This document shows, one piece after another, positions 1 to 14,484 of a DNA stretch of 64,000 bases (the first letter of the stretch is position 1; every line of letters begins with the position of its first letter). Below the pieces are notes generated by a model. That model was given only the letters and a program-made list of their open reading frames with translations, did no database searches and was not told the DNA's origin. This DNA comes from Viscum album (lineage: Eukaryota; Streptophyta; Magnoliopsida; Santalales; Viscaceae), in contig OY728145.1 of the NCBI GenBank assembly GCA_963277665.1, positions 953,413,033 to 953,477,032 of the forward strand. Direction: 5' to 3'. Both the position numbers and the translations under genes were made by a program.

Positions 1-2640
1 GTTTTTATTTTTTCTGTGTAAAAAAAACTTATACAAATTATACATTAGGATTGAATATTTAAAGATAAATTTATGACTTAAGGTAAGGGATTTCTTGTCT
101 CACTTTTATTTCGGTGAGATATATGTTATATTTACCAAAAATTAATTTAATGTGGTTTGAAGAATTACATATGAAATATTATATAATTATTTTAATTTAG
201 TTCACATTATTAAAAGATTTAATTTATATTATTATTTCAATGGTTTCATGATTCAAATGATACTCAAGTACTATGGGGATTTTTAGTATCACTTTTATTT
301 CTATAATACATATATTTTACTCACTACTAATTTCATTTGAGTGGTGTATATACTTAAAATGGTTTTATTAAATTATTATTTAGCTTAATTTTATAGTTAT
401 ATAAATATCAATTTTATTAACACTCTTCCAGGGGTTTCATTGATAAAAAGTAACCAAATCGGTGAAGCAATCTTGTCTCAATTTTCTTCCGTTTCGACAT
501 ATGCCATTTTATACACCTATATTGTTCGTTAATATTTAAATAAATAACTTTTACAAGTTATATAATTAATCTCATTACATTAATTCAATGTTATGATACT
601 TATAATTATATTATCTCTTCAGTATTATGATTCATTTTTACCAACGTGGTAGAAGTATATCGCATCAAATTCCTCATTTATTAGGATTGTTTATGATTAA
701 GCTTATTTTTATGAAATATTAAGTTCTATGTCTCATGAAATCTCATGTACTATCTTATCATATTTTTATTCATGTTTTACTCATGTATAGGTACCATTTT
801 ATCAATAATTAGTACTTAATATTATTAATAAAATGTTATAAAAACAATATTACTTTATTTCTCTTTTCAGTCAGAAATATATTTTCCCCCCAAACCATGT
901 TTTATATAGATGTTTTTAATAATGTATTAAAATTATTTTTAAGAGAATTGTCTTAATATTTTTTCCATTTTAATAAATATTGTTTAAAAGGTGTCTTGTT
1001 TTTATTTTTTATCAAGGAACTTTGATAAAATATTTATGGTGAAAAAGGAATCTTCAGAATTTATAGATTTATACATTGTCGTTATTATCATTTCCTAGAA
1101 TCATCTTTTTATTGTTTAATAGGTTTTTTTCAAATAAAATTATTTTACAAATATTATTGAAATTCATTGTTTTAATGTGTTTTTCAATGAAAAATAATTT
1201 CAATTTTTTTCTAAAAAAAAGGAATAAATGATTTTGACTGATTTTGATTTATGTTTTCAAGGTTATTCATAATGAAATATGTTTTCAAAATATATTACAA
1301 ATTGAAAAGAGTTTTTCACATCATAAATGATATTTTTCTCGAGAAATATTTTAAATGATATTTTAATATTATGTTTTAATATTAAAAAATGGGTTTTTAT
1401 CGAAATGTTTTTCAAGATGTTTTATGCCTTAAAAGTGATTCTCAAGTAAAGGATACATTCATTATAAAATGATTCATGTAATCTTAAAAATCCATCGTTA
1501 GATAAGTTGACCTCTCTTTATACTGTTTATGATTTACAAGGGATATGATCTAAGAGAACTATTATAAATATTTCTCTGAATGATTTATGATTAATATGTC
1601 AACTTGTTTGTGAGATTAATTTTACATAAACATGATATACCATGATAAATAAAATATGGAACCTATATTCATCCTAGTGTATTCTATGACTAATTGATTT
1701 TTAAACTTATCTCTTTTCCATTGGTTATGATATGATCAATGTTTTCGGTTTCCCATTTCATTTCATGGGATATGATAAGATTAATGGTTATGATCTTATG
1801 GAATGTGAAAGTATTATTTCATTATCTGTTGGATAGGACATGTATATACCTCCAATTCATTGGGTAATAATTTCAATATCATGATAGAATGATGGGAATT
1901 ATGTTAATAGGATTGATGGACAATTGGAAATAAGGGTTTCTTTATCCAAAATGGGAATTTGGTATGTCATGATTTACAATTGAATACAAGTGTCTCTAGA
2001 TCCACAATGGGAAATAAGTGTGTCCTAATCGACAATGAGAAACAAGTGTGTGATGATAAATAATAGGAAACATGTGAATTTTGTTCCACTATGGGAAACA
2101 TGTGTTTTTTAATCCACTATATTGATAGTTTTGGGATTTAACCTTGAAATATAAAATATTTTTCTATGTGTATGAATTTTCAACACTAATATGAAATGAG
2201 ATTATAGTTCAAGATTTATTTATGGTGATTTATCACCCTTATGATTCATGTCTTATGAATAACCAATCATTATTCCATGATTCATGTATATTATATTTGA
2301 TATGTTGGGTATGATCTTCTAATGTAATTATCATGTTCTCTTAAACTTATGCACATGATATTTTTATATATCTCCATTATTAACCATTTATAAGAGTCAT
2401 AGCTCACCCTATCTTATGATTCATTTCCCCTAGTTATGAATACTGGTTTTATGTATAAGTACTAAATGCTATGATCATTGCTGGAAACCTTAATGATATT
2501 TCACCAAGTTTGAATAATGTGTTGCATGTTTCAAAATTCATTAAACCATTATGGTCCTCATGTAGGTACTTTTTTAATGTCTTGAATATTCATTTATAAC
2601 GATTTAATATCAATGTATGTTATTATTGGGTCCCTATAAA
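1..2640 (+). mobile_element. Diverged chromovirus-type LTR remnant, 3' portion (left edge)
   Basis: No coding capacity is visible. Position 82 onward (GGTAAGGGATT, then GTTATATTTAC and ATGTGGTTT) matches, in the same order and spacing, the minus strand of 14018-13926, and more loosely the plus strand from 62921. Around 2270-2370 the order TTATTCCATGA, ATTATCATGTTCTC, CATGATAT again matches the minus strand near 12230-12370. The stretch at 1920-2110 holds short direct repeats of a motif like CACAATGGGAAATAAGTGTG, in the place where the intact LTR at 14485 has its CTTGGCACGAGGCC repeats. I infer the 3' two-thirds of an old LTR, cut by the window edge. The right boundary is approximate because no clear terminal CA and target duplication was found. 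Confidence 0.6.
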
Positions 2641-4024
2641 ACTTCTCTAATATCAACCAAAACATAAATTGAATCCTTCATCTATAAATAAAAATCCAAT
2701 ACAACTGCAATCCTATAATTATCAACTAAATCATCTTTATAAACCTATACATATGAAGCTACTCATGGATGATTTTCAGGATCCCATCATAAAAATAGTA
2801 TTGAAGTCCAAATTTAGTTTTCTTGTAATTTTGTTACTATTTTTTTATTTAACACATTTAAATGTCTATGATAACCTAATTTAGACCTGAATAAAATCAA
2901 TATTTATTCTTGTACTTATACTAGTAATTTACTTGAAAAAAATTCTCACCAAACATGGTTTTTCGATATGGTAATTTTCATTACATAGGATAATATGGTA
3001 CCCTAAATTCATGTGTCATTGTATGCCTCCACTGCATATATCATGCATTAAGTAGAACTTGAATCATTTATCACCAAACCCATACAATATTAATAGTTTT
3101 AAACACAAAAATCCAGTATATCTATTAAACAAAACGGGTGATACCACCCATTCATGAACCTCTTTCTCCATCTCTATCTCTACAATAGTACATCTCTATG
3201 GTTTTCTTTGAAGGAAGAAAAATAATATCTCTTCATTCCGTCCTTCACTAAGACCTATGATGGAAACGAGAAATGAGGGTATAAAAACACCATGCATGGA
3301 AGGAATTTCCCTCTATTATAATATACAATCTATAGAAATGACGAATAACCACTATGAATGTCACGACCCAACCCATGCTGGAGCTTTAGGCCCAAAACCC
3401 CCAGCCTGCCTCCATTCGGAAAGGGTGGTGAAAATTTTCAAATGAAAAACTAAACCTATTGAATCCTTTTGAGAAGTACATGTATGCTCACACACAATTA
3501 ACTCATTTTAAAATTAAATATGGGAAAGGGGAGAAGATTCAAAACTCCTATAAAATAATTAATAATTTCATGAACCTCTAGAAAATATAATTGTACGGTA
3601 CTGTAAATAGATAGAAAAGGAGAATAATACATTGCCAACTAATAATATGTTTCAACCAAAAAAATTTGAAATGGATAAATAAATTATAGGGACTTGATCA
3701 TGACTTTCAAGCTACGGCCACCATACCCAATCCAAGAACCAAGTATCCGAAAGCTCCTATGAAGTCATGGTCGACATTATTATCTTCTTAAAAGGACACG
3801 GCATGTGTTGGAAAATCTCATGCATGGGTGAGTATTTACATACCCATTAGAATGAATTGAAGGGCTTAGGAGGGAAAAGAAAGTGATGCAACAAAATTGG
3901 GATGTAATAGATAGAACTAGATACATTGGAATAGTATAATTGAACATAATAAGAGAGTGGAAGTAAGCTATTCCAATTACAATGGGCTAAAAAGTGACTA
4001 GATGATCTAACCATCAAGAAATCA
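2641..4024. other. Gene-free AT-rich stretch
   Basis: I see no gene, RNA or defined repeat here. Short open frames at 2669-2884 and 3257-3445 have no recognisable domain and no start context, and look like chance frames. The segment lies between the left LTR remnant and the 2.6-kb tandem repeats. Confidence 0.5.
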
Positions 4025-6627
4025 CCACCTATAGTAGGTTAATTCACTCATTTAACCTTGGTAAACTAGACACAAAGAACATGTGGCATACCGTAAGCTT
4101 TTTCACCTCTTCTAGAAGGAGAGTGTCCAAATAAAATGTATGAATCAATACGAAATAATATATATATGCTCAGTCAAATAATTCAAAATGATATAGTATG
4201 GGGATATCCATATCAACGAATAGAATAACAAGAAAATACTCCAATAGTCAACAAAAAATGTCCATTAACAAGGACCGACATGTCACACATCATCCCCAAA
4301 CACAAAAGTCTAAGAGACAAAATAACCACACCTCAATACTATATACTTTAGATGGAACTGACTCACCCACATAGTTTAAGTCACATTAGATGAACATGTA
4401 TTTTTGGGGGAAATCATCTATATTTCTTTTGAGTCTAAGGCCATGTCAACCCATGTATCGTCACTACACCACATAGTCGAGGGGCCACAAATTATAGGTA
4501 TGGATTACAATTCCTTGCTTGATTGGACGATGTTGCTCTTATATTCACAAAGGAAATCCATTGCCTAGTACAACTAGAGGGTACATATTTGGAATGTCAT
4601 CAAAGAATTCCACTTCCCAATTCTACTCAATGGTAATCACAGTAATTTCAATAGGTAACCCCATTGTCTAGACCTATTAGATGGTAATTCTGGAACATCG
4701 AGGAACTCCAATGCCCAACACTATTGGATGTTAACATGGGAAGAACTCAATGGAACTCTGCTACCCATCCATGCTATAGGGTGTTCCCAGAATTCCAAGA
4801 AACTCTATACGGAATCCCTATTGTAGAGTAACTCAAAAGGATTGTTAGGGAACACCACTCCCTAGCCTTGTAAGAGGGTAAGCATGGAAAAAATGGTGAT
4901 CCTACATGATCATGACCATCATCAGGTGTCACCTCTGTGTGTCATGATCAGAACATATCACATAATATCACAAAATTCATAATTAAAGGAATCATCTTTT
5001 CAAATGTGAAATAATTCTCAAGGTAATCTATTAACGTTCCTTAAATAGACACTCGATGAAAAATTCGTATTTTTTCGGATCATGCTAGAATGGAATCTCA
5101 AGATTCTAGTCCACGAGTCTATAGTAAATAACTAATATTTTTCTTGAATCATATGACAAAATTTTAGGCTCATAGCATCACATATGGTTCATCATTCCAA
5201 CACTCTTGGATGGAGATATATCAGATTCAATATTCTAAAATAATAATAATTTCATTATTATTTTTTGTTTCATTGAACCAAGGAAGAAGTTTGAAAATGG
5301 AATCCAATATAGGTATCTAAATGAACATCTTAATTATAGGATCATGGTGGCCCATAAATTTCATTCAATGAACTCCTTGGATAAAATATATATTCTTTAT
5401 AAGATTATGTAACCATGTATTATATCTCATATTTTATGTCTCACATCTCGTATCTTATATCTTATATCTCATTCCTCATATCTTATACAATATATATCAT
5501 ATCTCCTATATTGTATCTTATATCTAATATCATATATCTCATATCATGAATCTTATATCTTAGATCTCATATCTGAAACTAATAGATCGAGCATTGCGAT
5601 ACCAAAACTATTACATATTTATGCTTCTCTTGCCACCTTTTTTCCAAATCATCGATCTGATAGGAATCCAGGGGCCCAATCAATCTTAGTACCACTTGGA
5701 AATGACTATATGGGAATGTGGGGATCCAACCCGTGAAAACAGATAAACAAGTGGAGGAGAAAATCATACTAAACAAATTTTTTGAACATCCCAAACCAAG
5801 TGTTCTTGGTCGGAGATACAGAATAGGTAATTGAGGTTATAACATTGATAAATAATATGAAACTTGGTACATGGGCTCATGAAAATGCCATAAAAATGTG
5901 GAGATCCAAGAATAAATAATGATATACTCAATATTTTATTCCAAATTCATAAAATCACAAAAAAAATGAGGCCTACCTCAGTTTTGGACTGATCATGGTG
6001 ATGAATATGATCATACAACTATTGGAATAATTTGATATATTTGTTGCAACCAGATCTTATCTGATCTGATGTTCCATCTTCAATCAACTCGATTCACCAA
6101 AGTGGTGGGGGATCTCTTACTAGAAACTTCCAAAAATTGGGTTGTCATCCCTAGAAATTTTTCTTTAACAATATATATATATACACATTATTTTAATTCA
6201 AATTAAATTAATTATTTATTTAAAATAACTAAATGAATCAATTATATGATCCCCCAATGAGAGAGGTGTTTGAATGTCCCACACTGACATATTTTTGGTC
6301 CTGCCTAGGGATAACATCTCATTCTATACCCAACTGTTATCTCTGATTTCTGATATGATGAATTGATAAATAGTAATACAATTTTTTAAAACTAGACCTA
6401 TGCATGTAGTATAAAATATAATTAATATTTTTATAAAATTATTTTTGGGAACACCGGTCCTTGAAATCGCACACCAACTCCATGCCCATATCTATATATA
6501 TATATTTATATATTTATAAATTTCAATGTCATTCAAGACAAAAATGGTTCCCTGCATCATTATATCTTTTCATATTTTCATCCTTAAAAATAAAACACAC
6601 GGAAAACATCATGGGATACTAATTCCA
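4025..6627. repeat. 2.6-kb tandem repeat, copy 1
   Basis: This is the first of three head-to-tail copies. Anchors shared by all copies, in the same order: CACTCATTTAACC at about 4040, a GAACATGT block at 4078, TTCTAGAAGGA(G/C)AGT, GCCATGTCAA(C/A)CCATGT near 4441, a run of imperfect repeats of about 60 bp (about 4555-4885, core like GAACTCCACTGCCCA then GGAGGGTAA), a TCTTATATCTCATA-type microsatellite (5408-5577), and CACCAAAGTGGTGGGGGATCTC near 6100. Spacing to copy 2 is close to 2600 bp. Identity by eye is roughly 75-80 percent. No protein domain was recognised. The strand of the unit is unknown. Confidence 0.85.
5408..5577. repeat. TCTTATA/TCTCATA microsatellite in copy 1
   Basis: Imperfect alternation of 7-bp words TCTTATA and TCTCATA with ATCATA variants. 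It recurs at the same place in every 2.6-kb unit. Confidence 0.85.
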
Positions 6628-9218
6628 TACTATAAGAGGATAATACACTCATTTAACCATTGTAATTTAGACACAAAGAACATGTAGCATACCCTACACT
6701 TCTTCACCTCTTCTAGAAGGACAGTATCTAAAGTCAAGGTATGAATTTAGAAAAAATCATATATATATTCTTGGTCAAATAATTCAAAATGAGAGATTAA
6801 TGGGATATACATCTCAAAGATTATCCTAATAAGAAGAGACTCTAAGAGTCACAAAAAAATGTCCATTAACAATTAACAGAATGTTAAACTTCAACTCCAA
6901 ACACAAAAGTCTAATGGAAAAATCACCGCACCTCGATATTATTTACTTTGGATTGAACTGACTCACATGAAAGTTTTTAAGTCACATCATAAGAACATGT
7001 ATTTTTGGGGGTAATCATCGATATTTCTTTTGAGTCAAACGCCATGTCAAACCATGTCTCGTCACTATGCCACATAGTCGAGGGCCCACAAATTCTAGGT
7101 ATGGATCACATGCCCTTGTATGACAGGATGATGCTGCTCTAATAGTCCCTGAGGAACATCAATGCCTAGTCCAATTGGAGAGTATATCTCTAGAATTTTA
7201 TCAGGGAATTCCACTGCTCAATTTTTCTGGATGGTAATCCCGATAAGGACGTTAGAGAACTCCATTGCATATCCCTGTTGGAGGGTAATACTGGTATATC
7301 GAAGAACATTAATGCCTAGCTCTGATAGAGGGTAACATGGGAAGAACACCAGGGAACTCCACTGCTTATCCATTCTTGAGGGTAAGCCCATAATTTTGAG
7401 AAACTCTATAGGCCAACCATATTGGAGAGTAACTCAAAATAATCATTGGGGAACAACAATTCCTAGCCTTGTCGGAGGGTAGGCTAGGAAATATTTGGAG
7501 ATCCTATATGATCACTACCATCATCAGGTTTGCCTCAGTGTGTCAGGACCATAACATCTCAAATCATATCTCAAAATACATAATGACTGGAATCATCAGG
7601 GTAAATTTGTATGAACTCTCAAGGTAATATATTAAAATTCCTTAATCTAACACTTAGTGAAAACTTTGTATTTCACCTCATCATATTGGAATGGCATATT
7701 AGGGTCCCAATCCATGAGCCCAAAGTAAATAACTCATATTTGGGTGGAAACATCTGCCTAAATTTTCAACTCATAGGATCACATATGGTTTATCATTCCG
7801 ACACTATAGGATGGATATATATCAGATTTAAGATTCTAAAATAACAATAATTTCATAATTATTTTGTGTTTCATTGACCCAAGGCACAAGTCTAAAAATT
7901 GTATCAAAAATCGTTCTTTAAATGACCTACTTAATTATAGGATCATATTGGCACATATAGTTCATACAACAGACTCCTTGAATAAAATATATAATCGTTA
8001 TAAGATTATTTAACCATGTATTATATCTCATATTTTATGCCTCATATCTCGTATCTTATATCTTATATATCATTCCTCATATCTTATACCATATATCTCT
8101 TATTTCCTATATTGTATCATATATCTTATATCATATATCTCATATCATGAATCTTATATATTATATCTCATATCTAAAACTAATATATCGACCATTGTGA
8201 TACAACAACAATTACATATCTATGATTCTCTTGCCACATTTTTTCTACATCATCGATCCAATTAGAATCTGGGGGCCCAATCGAGCTAAGTGCCACCTGG
8301 AAATGTCTACATGGGACTGTGGGGATCCAACCAGTGAAGATAATAAACAATTTAGGGAGAAAATAAACCTAATTTTTTTTAAACATCCCCAGAAAAGTGT
8401 TCTTGTTCGGAGATCAATAATGGGTAATTGAGGTTAGAACATTGATAAATAACATGAAACATGGTACTTGGGATTCAGAAAAAGTCATAAAAACATGGAG
8501 ATGAAAGAGAAAATAATGATAAACTCAATATTTTATTCCAAATTCAAAATAACATCAAAAGGAAAGTCCTACATCAGTTGTGGACTAATTATTGTTGAAG
8601 AACAAGATCATGAACCTATTGGAAGAATTTTATGTGTTTGTTGCATCCTGATCCTATCTGATCCGAAGTTCCATCAACATTCAACTTGATTCACCAAAGT
8701 AGTGGAGAGATCTCTTACTAGCCACTTCCAGAAATTATGAGGCCATCCCTAGAAAATATCCTTTAATAAAATATATATATATATACATCATTTTAATTAA
8801 AATGAACTATTTAATTAATTAAATTAACTAAATAAATCATCACTACGAACCACCAAAGAGATAGGTGTTCAAACATCCACCCCTAACATATTTTTTGTCG
8901 TTCCTAGAGATAGCATCTCATTCTAGACCCAACTGTTGCCTCTGATTTCCAATATGATCAATTGTTAAATAGTATTACTATTTTCTAAAACTGAACATAT
9001 CCATGTAGTATAAAATATAATTAATATATTTATAAAATTATTTTTGGGAAAATCAGTCCTTGAAATCCCCCACCAACTCCATGCCCACCTCTAAAAATAT
9101 ATAGTAAAACATTTCAATGTATTTCATGAAAAAAATGGTTCCTTACATCATTATATCTATTAATATTTTCATCCTTACAAAGAAAACACATTGAAAACAA
9201 TTTGTTATACTATAACCA
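6628..9218. repeat. 2.6-kb tandem repeat, copy 2
   Basis: Same anchors as copy 1: CACTCATTTAACC at about 6640, GAACATGTAGC at 6671, the GCCATGTCAA block near 7030, internal repeats of about 60 bp at about 7155-7480, the TCTTATA/TCTCATA microsatellite at 8010-8176, and AGTGTTCTTG(T/G)TCGGAGAT near 8395. The open frames within it (7611-7844, 8222-8431, 8468-8689) are not kept open in the other copies, so I do not regard them as genes. Confidence 0.85.
8010..8176. repeat. TCTTATA/TCTCATA microsatellite in copy 2
   Basis: Same 7-bp word alternation as in copy 1, at the equivalent position of the unit. Confidence 0.85.
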
Positions 9219-11842
9219 CTCTATAGTAGGATAATACACTCATTTAACCATGGGAATTTGGATATAAAGAACATGTTGCATTCCCTACACTTATTCTCCT
9301 CTTCTAGAATGACAGTATCCAAATACAAAGTATGAATCTAGAATAAATTATATATATATATACTCATTCAAATAAATAAAAAATGAGAGAGTAATGGGAT
9401 ATCCATATCAATGATTAGCCAAATGAAAGGAGACTCCAACAGTGAAACAAATGTCCATTAACAAAGACCAGCATGTCACACATCATCCCCAAACACGAAA
9501 GTATAAGGGAAAAATCACTAAACCTCATTACTATCTGCTTGGGTTGGCGTTGACTCACCCACATGGTTTTAAGTCACTTCATAAGAACATGTATTTTTGG
9601 GTGTAATAATCTATATTTTGTTTGAGTATAAGGCCATGTCAACCCATGTTTGATCACTATGACACACAGTATAGGGGCCATAAATAATAGGTATGGTTTG
9701 CATGCCCTTGTATGACAAGATGATGCTGCTCTGATAGACACTGAGGAATTCCACTGCCTAATTCTACTATAGGGTACATCTCTAGAATGTAATTAGGGAA
9801 TTCCACCACCCAATTCTACTGGATGGTAATCCTAGAATGTTCATTATGGAACTCCACTATCTTTCCTTATTGTAGGGTAATACTAGAACCTAGAGTAACT
9901 CCAATGCCCAACTCTACTAGAGGGTAACATGGGAAGAACATTAGGGAACTCTACTTCGCATCCATGCTAGAGGGTACGCCCAAAATTTCAAGAAACTATT
10001 TTGGACAACCCTATTGGAGATTAACTCAAAAGAATCATTGGGGAACACCACATCCTAGCCTTGTAGGAGGGTAAGCACGAAAAGATCTGTTGATCCTATA
10101 TGATCACAAATGTCATCCGGTGTCGACTTAGTGTGTAATGATCAGAACATATCACATTTTAGCTCAAAATTCATAATGAAAGGAATAATCATGTTAAATA
10201 TGTTATAATGCTCAAGGTAATCTATTAACTTATCTTAATTGAACACTCAATGAAAAATTCGTATTTCACTACATCATACTATAACGACATCTCAGAGTCC
10301 CAGTCCATGAGTCCAAAGTAAATAACGAATATTGGTCCTGAAACATCTACATATATTTTAGGATCATTGCATCACATTTTTTAATCATTACAACACTATA
10401 GGATGGAGATATATCGGATTCAAGATTATAAAATATTAATAACTTCATTATTATTTTGTGTTTTATTGACCAATGGAATGAGTCAGAACATGGTATCCAA
10501 CATCTGTCTTTAAATGAACTTCTTAATTCTTGGATCAAGTTGGCACATACAGTTCATACAAAAGACTCCTTGGATAAAATATATAAATGTTATAAGATTA
10601 TTTACCCATGTGTTATATCTCATATTTTATATCTCATATCTCATATCATATATCTTATATCTCATTCCTCATATCTTATTACATATATATCATATATCCT
10701 ATCTTGTATCTTATATCTTATATCATATATCTCTTATCATGAATCTTATATTATATATATCATATCATAAATCTTAGATCATAGATCTCATATATCAAAC
10801 TAACAGATCGAGCATTATGATACCCAATCGATTACATTCTATACATCTCATGAAACATTTTTTTCCACATCATCGATATGATAGAAATCCAGGGGCCAAT
10901 AATTCTTAGATCCACCTAGAAATGTCTATATGGAACTATGTGGATCCAACTAGTGAAGAACATAAACAAATGAGGGATAAAACCACCCTAAACAAATTTT
11001 TAAACATTTACAGCCAAGTGTTCTGGGCCAGACATCAAGAATGTGTAATTAAGGTTAGAACATTGATAAATAATATGAAACATGGTACATGGGCTCAAGA
11101 AAAGTCCATAATAATATGGGGATCAAATAATAAATAATGATATACTCATTATTTTATTCCAAATTTATAAAAACATCAAAAGATGAGTCCTACCTCAATT
11201 TTGGACTGATCATTGGTGAATAACATGCTCATGCATTTATTAGATGAATTTGATGTGTTTTTTTCATGATGATTCTATCTGATCCAAGGTTCTATCATCC
11301 TTCAACTCAATTCACCAAAGTGGTGGGGGGATATCTCGTTCCTGGAAATTCCAAAAATAGTGAGGCCAACCCTAGAAATTTTTTTAATAATATATATATA
11401 TATATATCATCTTAATTCAAATTAATTTAGTAAATTAATTAAATTGACTAAATAAATCAACTATATAAACCACCAATGAGAGAGGGGTTTGAACATCCCA
11501 CCCCGACATATTAGTTGTTGTGCCTAAGGATGTCATCTTGTTCTAAACCCAACTATAGTCTCTGATTTCTGATATGATCAATTGTTAAATACTAAAACTA
11601 TTTTATAAAACTAAACGTATGCATGTAGTATAAAATATAATTAATATTTTTATTAAAAAAATTGGGAACACTGGTCCTTGAAATCCCACACTATCTCTAT
11701 ACCCATCTCTAAATATACATATAAACATTTCAATATCCTTCAAGATAAAAAATGGTTCTCTATATAATTCAATCTTTTAATTTTTGTATCCATAAAAAGA
11801 AAACACCTAGAAAAAAACATGGGGTATTAAGCCCACAAATAG
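9219..11842. repeat. 2.6-kb tandem repeat, copy 3
   Basis: Third copy, with CACTCATTTAACC at about 9237, GAACATGTTGC near 9258, internal repeats of about 60 bp at about 9745-10080, and the microsatellite at 10604-10795. The end is set where the unit-end sequence CATGGG(G/A)TA(T/C)TAA at about 11820-11842 is followed by unrelated sequence. The array therefore has three units of about 2603, 2591 and 2623 bp. Boundaries are good to some tens of bases. Confidence 0.8.
10604..10795. repeat. TCTTATA/TCTCATA microsatellite in copy 3
   Basis: Same 7-bp word alternation. It creates overlapping open frames (10456-10770 and 10514-10777) rich in Ile, Ser, Tyr and Leu that are simple-sequence artefacts. 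Confidence 0.85.
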
Positions 11843-14484
11843 CTCACCCTCTCCTAGGAACACTCCTACAAATTTAAATTCTTCCACAACACACACATCC
11901 TTGGAAATATCCCCACAGATTTCAGTAATGTTTTCTAATCCTTGTTTCAAAAGGATAAATAACCCTATTATATAATACTAATTGTAATCAAACAAACTTC
12001 ACATATATAGATATAATGTTATTATAGATGAATATTCAGTAAATTACAACAACACATTCCTGGGGATGATAAAGGTATTATACCTTTGGATACATGGACA
12101 AATAAACAAGAGGTCCATATGCGATCTATATCTTCTCCCACTATATTCATCATAACATGCACCCATATTAGATATATTATTTGTAATTCCATTCATTATA
12201 ACCTATGGAATTAGAATATAATAAATTACAAGCTGGTAATATCAGTAAGGATAAAATATGTAGATATCAAGATATCATGAGTATAAATGTATGAGAACAT
12301 GATAATAACCATTTAAAATAATATCATTCATATCATAGATCATAAAAATGAGTCATGGAATAAATAATTGTAGTTTATATGACATGAATAATAATTTAAC
12401 CAACAAACCTAATCCTTGAAAGCATAATTTTATCCTACAATGTTGATTTTTAGAATACACATAATCAAATAAAATCATTTACTTAGTAGGTATTGTCTCA
12501 TTGAAAGGACTATTGTTTTTTATAGTGTCTACTCCCCAAAAAATCCTAGTTTTCAAGGCTCACTCACAAAATTTTAATAGTTGAGAGAGTCCCTTATTGA
12601 ACTAGATTAACTCACCATTAGAATCCCATTAATCTCATGGGATATCAAACTGCACCTAAAGCATTATAGGGGATATTTTTATAACTTATTACATAATGAA
12701 AATAATAGATATGTGTTCCAAAAAATCATAAAAAATTCATCATATAAATTCAAACTAATGTAATGGAATATTTTAACATTTCACGATATAATAACACGTG
12801 GAAGATAAACAAATTGGTTAATAATTTCAAATTTTCACTATATAATAACTCATGGAATATGAAGCGAGTATCATAAGCATTTTATCATAGTATAATCCAT
12901 GGAGGAGAAAAATGTTTCATAAAAATCTTTTCATTAATAACACAAACCATTTAAATAACTAAATAAAATGGTATCCTTGGATATTATCACCAATAAATTC
13001 ATATAAACATCAAATGATGTCATATTAGATTCTAAATGCTTTTGATTTTCCACATGAAACATTTTATGTGGAAAATAACTTTTCTACATTAAAAAATCAT
13101 TTTTAGCTAAAAAAATAGTTACATTATTTTATTTGAAAAGAAAACATTAAAACTAATGAAGGACGATTCAAATAAATAATTTCCATGATGGTGAAATATA
13201 CATCTCATTTAATACATGTTGAAACAAATATTTCTTTCTCATTTTTAGTAAAATATAAAAATGCCTTATTTTGAAAAAAACATGATGATTCTATTAAATA
13301 TAATCTAAAAATTCATAATTGAGCATAAATTTAATTAATATATCAATTCTTAATGGGTCAAAAAATTTATGAAATCATTTTTTGACAAGATGGATTTTGA
13401 TGAAACATGACTTTCAACAAAAGAGAGAAATAAATTTCTATTGTCAAAAAAATATATTTCACAATAATTTTAAGTAGCAAAAAGTTGAGAAATAGTATGA
13501 TCACATGAAAAAAACATGATTAACCATATTATAGTTAAATATGTTTAATTAAAAGTATAAATATCAAACAATCTTCTCAAGGTATAATCACTCATATATA
13601 ATCCAGAATAATGATGATATTGTGAAATAAACTATTATAACTATATAACTTCAAAATAATATTCCCCATGATCGAATAACATTGAATGAAAATTAATGTA
13701 TATAATTATAATTAATTAAATTATTTTATTATATTTTCATGGAAATTTATAAACACTTCATAATAAAAAATGGTGCATAACATATCATATGTATCAAAAA
13801 TGGAAAAATGTGATAAAAATATTCTACCGCATAGGTAAATCTGAAACCATAAACTCCATGAAATAGATATCCTCAAATTTATATCAAAATACTCATATTG
13901 ATAAACATTATAAATATAAAATAAATTCATGGTAATTATATAAACCACATAAAATGAACAAGTTGTGAATATAACATGTATTGAATTGATATAAATGATA
14001 CATGAATAATCCCTTACCAAAAGTATAATATTACATTATACTAGTTCGAACCTCATGTATAGTAAATATTATATATTATAAATTTATTATATAACCAAAA
14101 ATAGATATATCATGCCATATATGATTCAATTAAGTCATTTTATTACCTATTTACTAAATATTATATGTTAAAGTCGTGTTTTTGGAATAAAAACTTCATA
14201 TTTTTTGTATGTTTTGACATGTTAATTTTTTGGTCCTATTAATTTGATCATGGTAACATAAAATAAATAAAAATGATAATTCTATAAATTTCATATTTTT
14301 TAATTATATAATTATTTATATAAATATTTATTATTTAATGGTCGAAAATGATATACACTTTTCATAGAAACGATTGGTCATACTTTTTCATGATTGTTGT
14401 TTCTATTTTCTCGACAGATTAAAGAAATAAATTAATATAATATTTTTAAATATAAACTGATTTATTTTTCATATATATAACATC
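11843..14484 (-). mobile_element. Inverted diverged LTR remnant, portion left of the gypsy insertion
   Basis: Read on the minus strand, this segment matches the left-edge LTR remnant and the right-edge LTR in order. Minus 14383-14341 (GTATGACCAATCGTTTCTATG) aligns with plus 62551-62600. Minus 14240-14130 (AAAACATACAAAAAATATG onward) aligns with 62718-62815. Minus 14018-13926 aligns with 82-175. Minus 12370-12230 aligns with 2270-2370. The element at 14485-26936 interrupts it, and the missing part continues at 26937. No coding content. The left boundary at about 11843 is approximate. Confidence 0.7.
14480..14484. repeat. 5-bp target site duplication (left), gypsy element
   Basis: ACATC immediately precedes the TGTAAC start of the left LTR and is repeated exactly at 26937-26941. 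Confidence 0.95.

Noticed and set aside
10456..10777. Overlapping Ile/Tyr/Ser-rich open frames that look like membrane proteins
   Set aside because: They are translations of the TCTTATA/TCTCATA microsatellite and are not conserved in the other two units.
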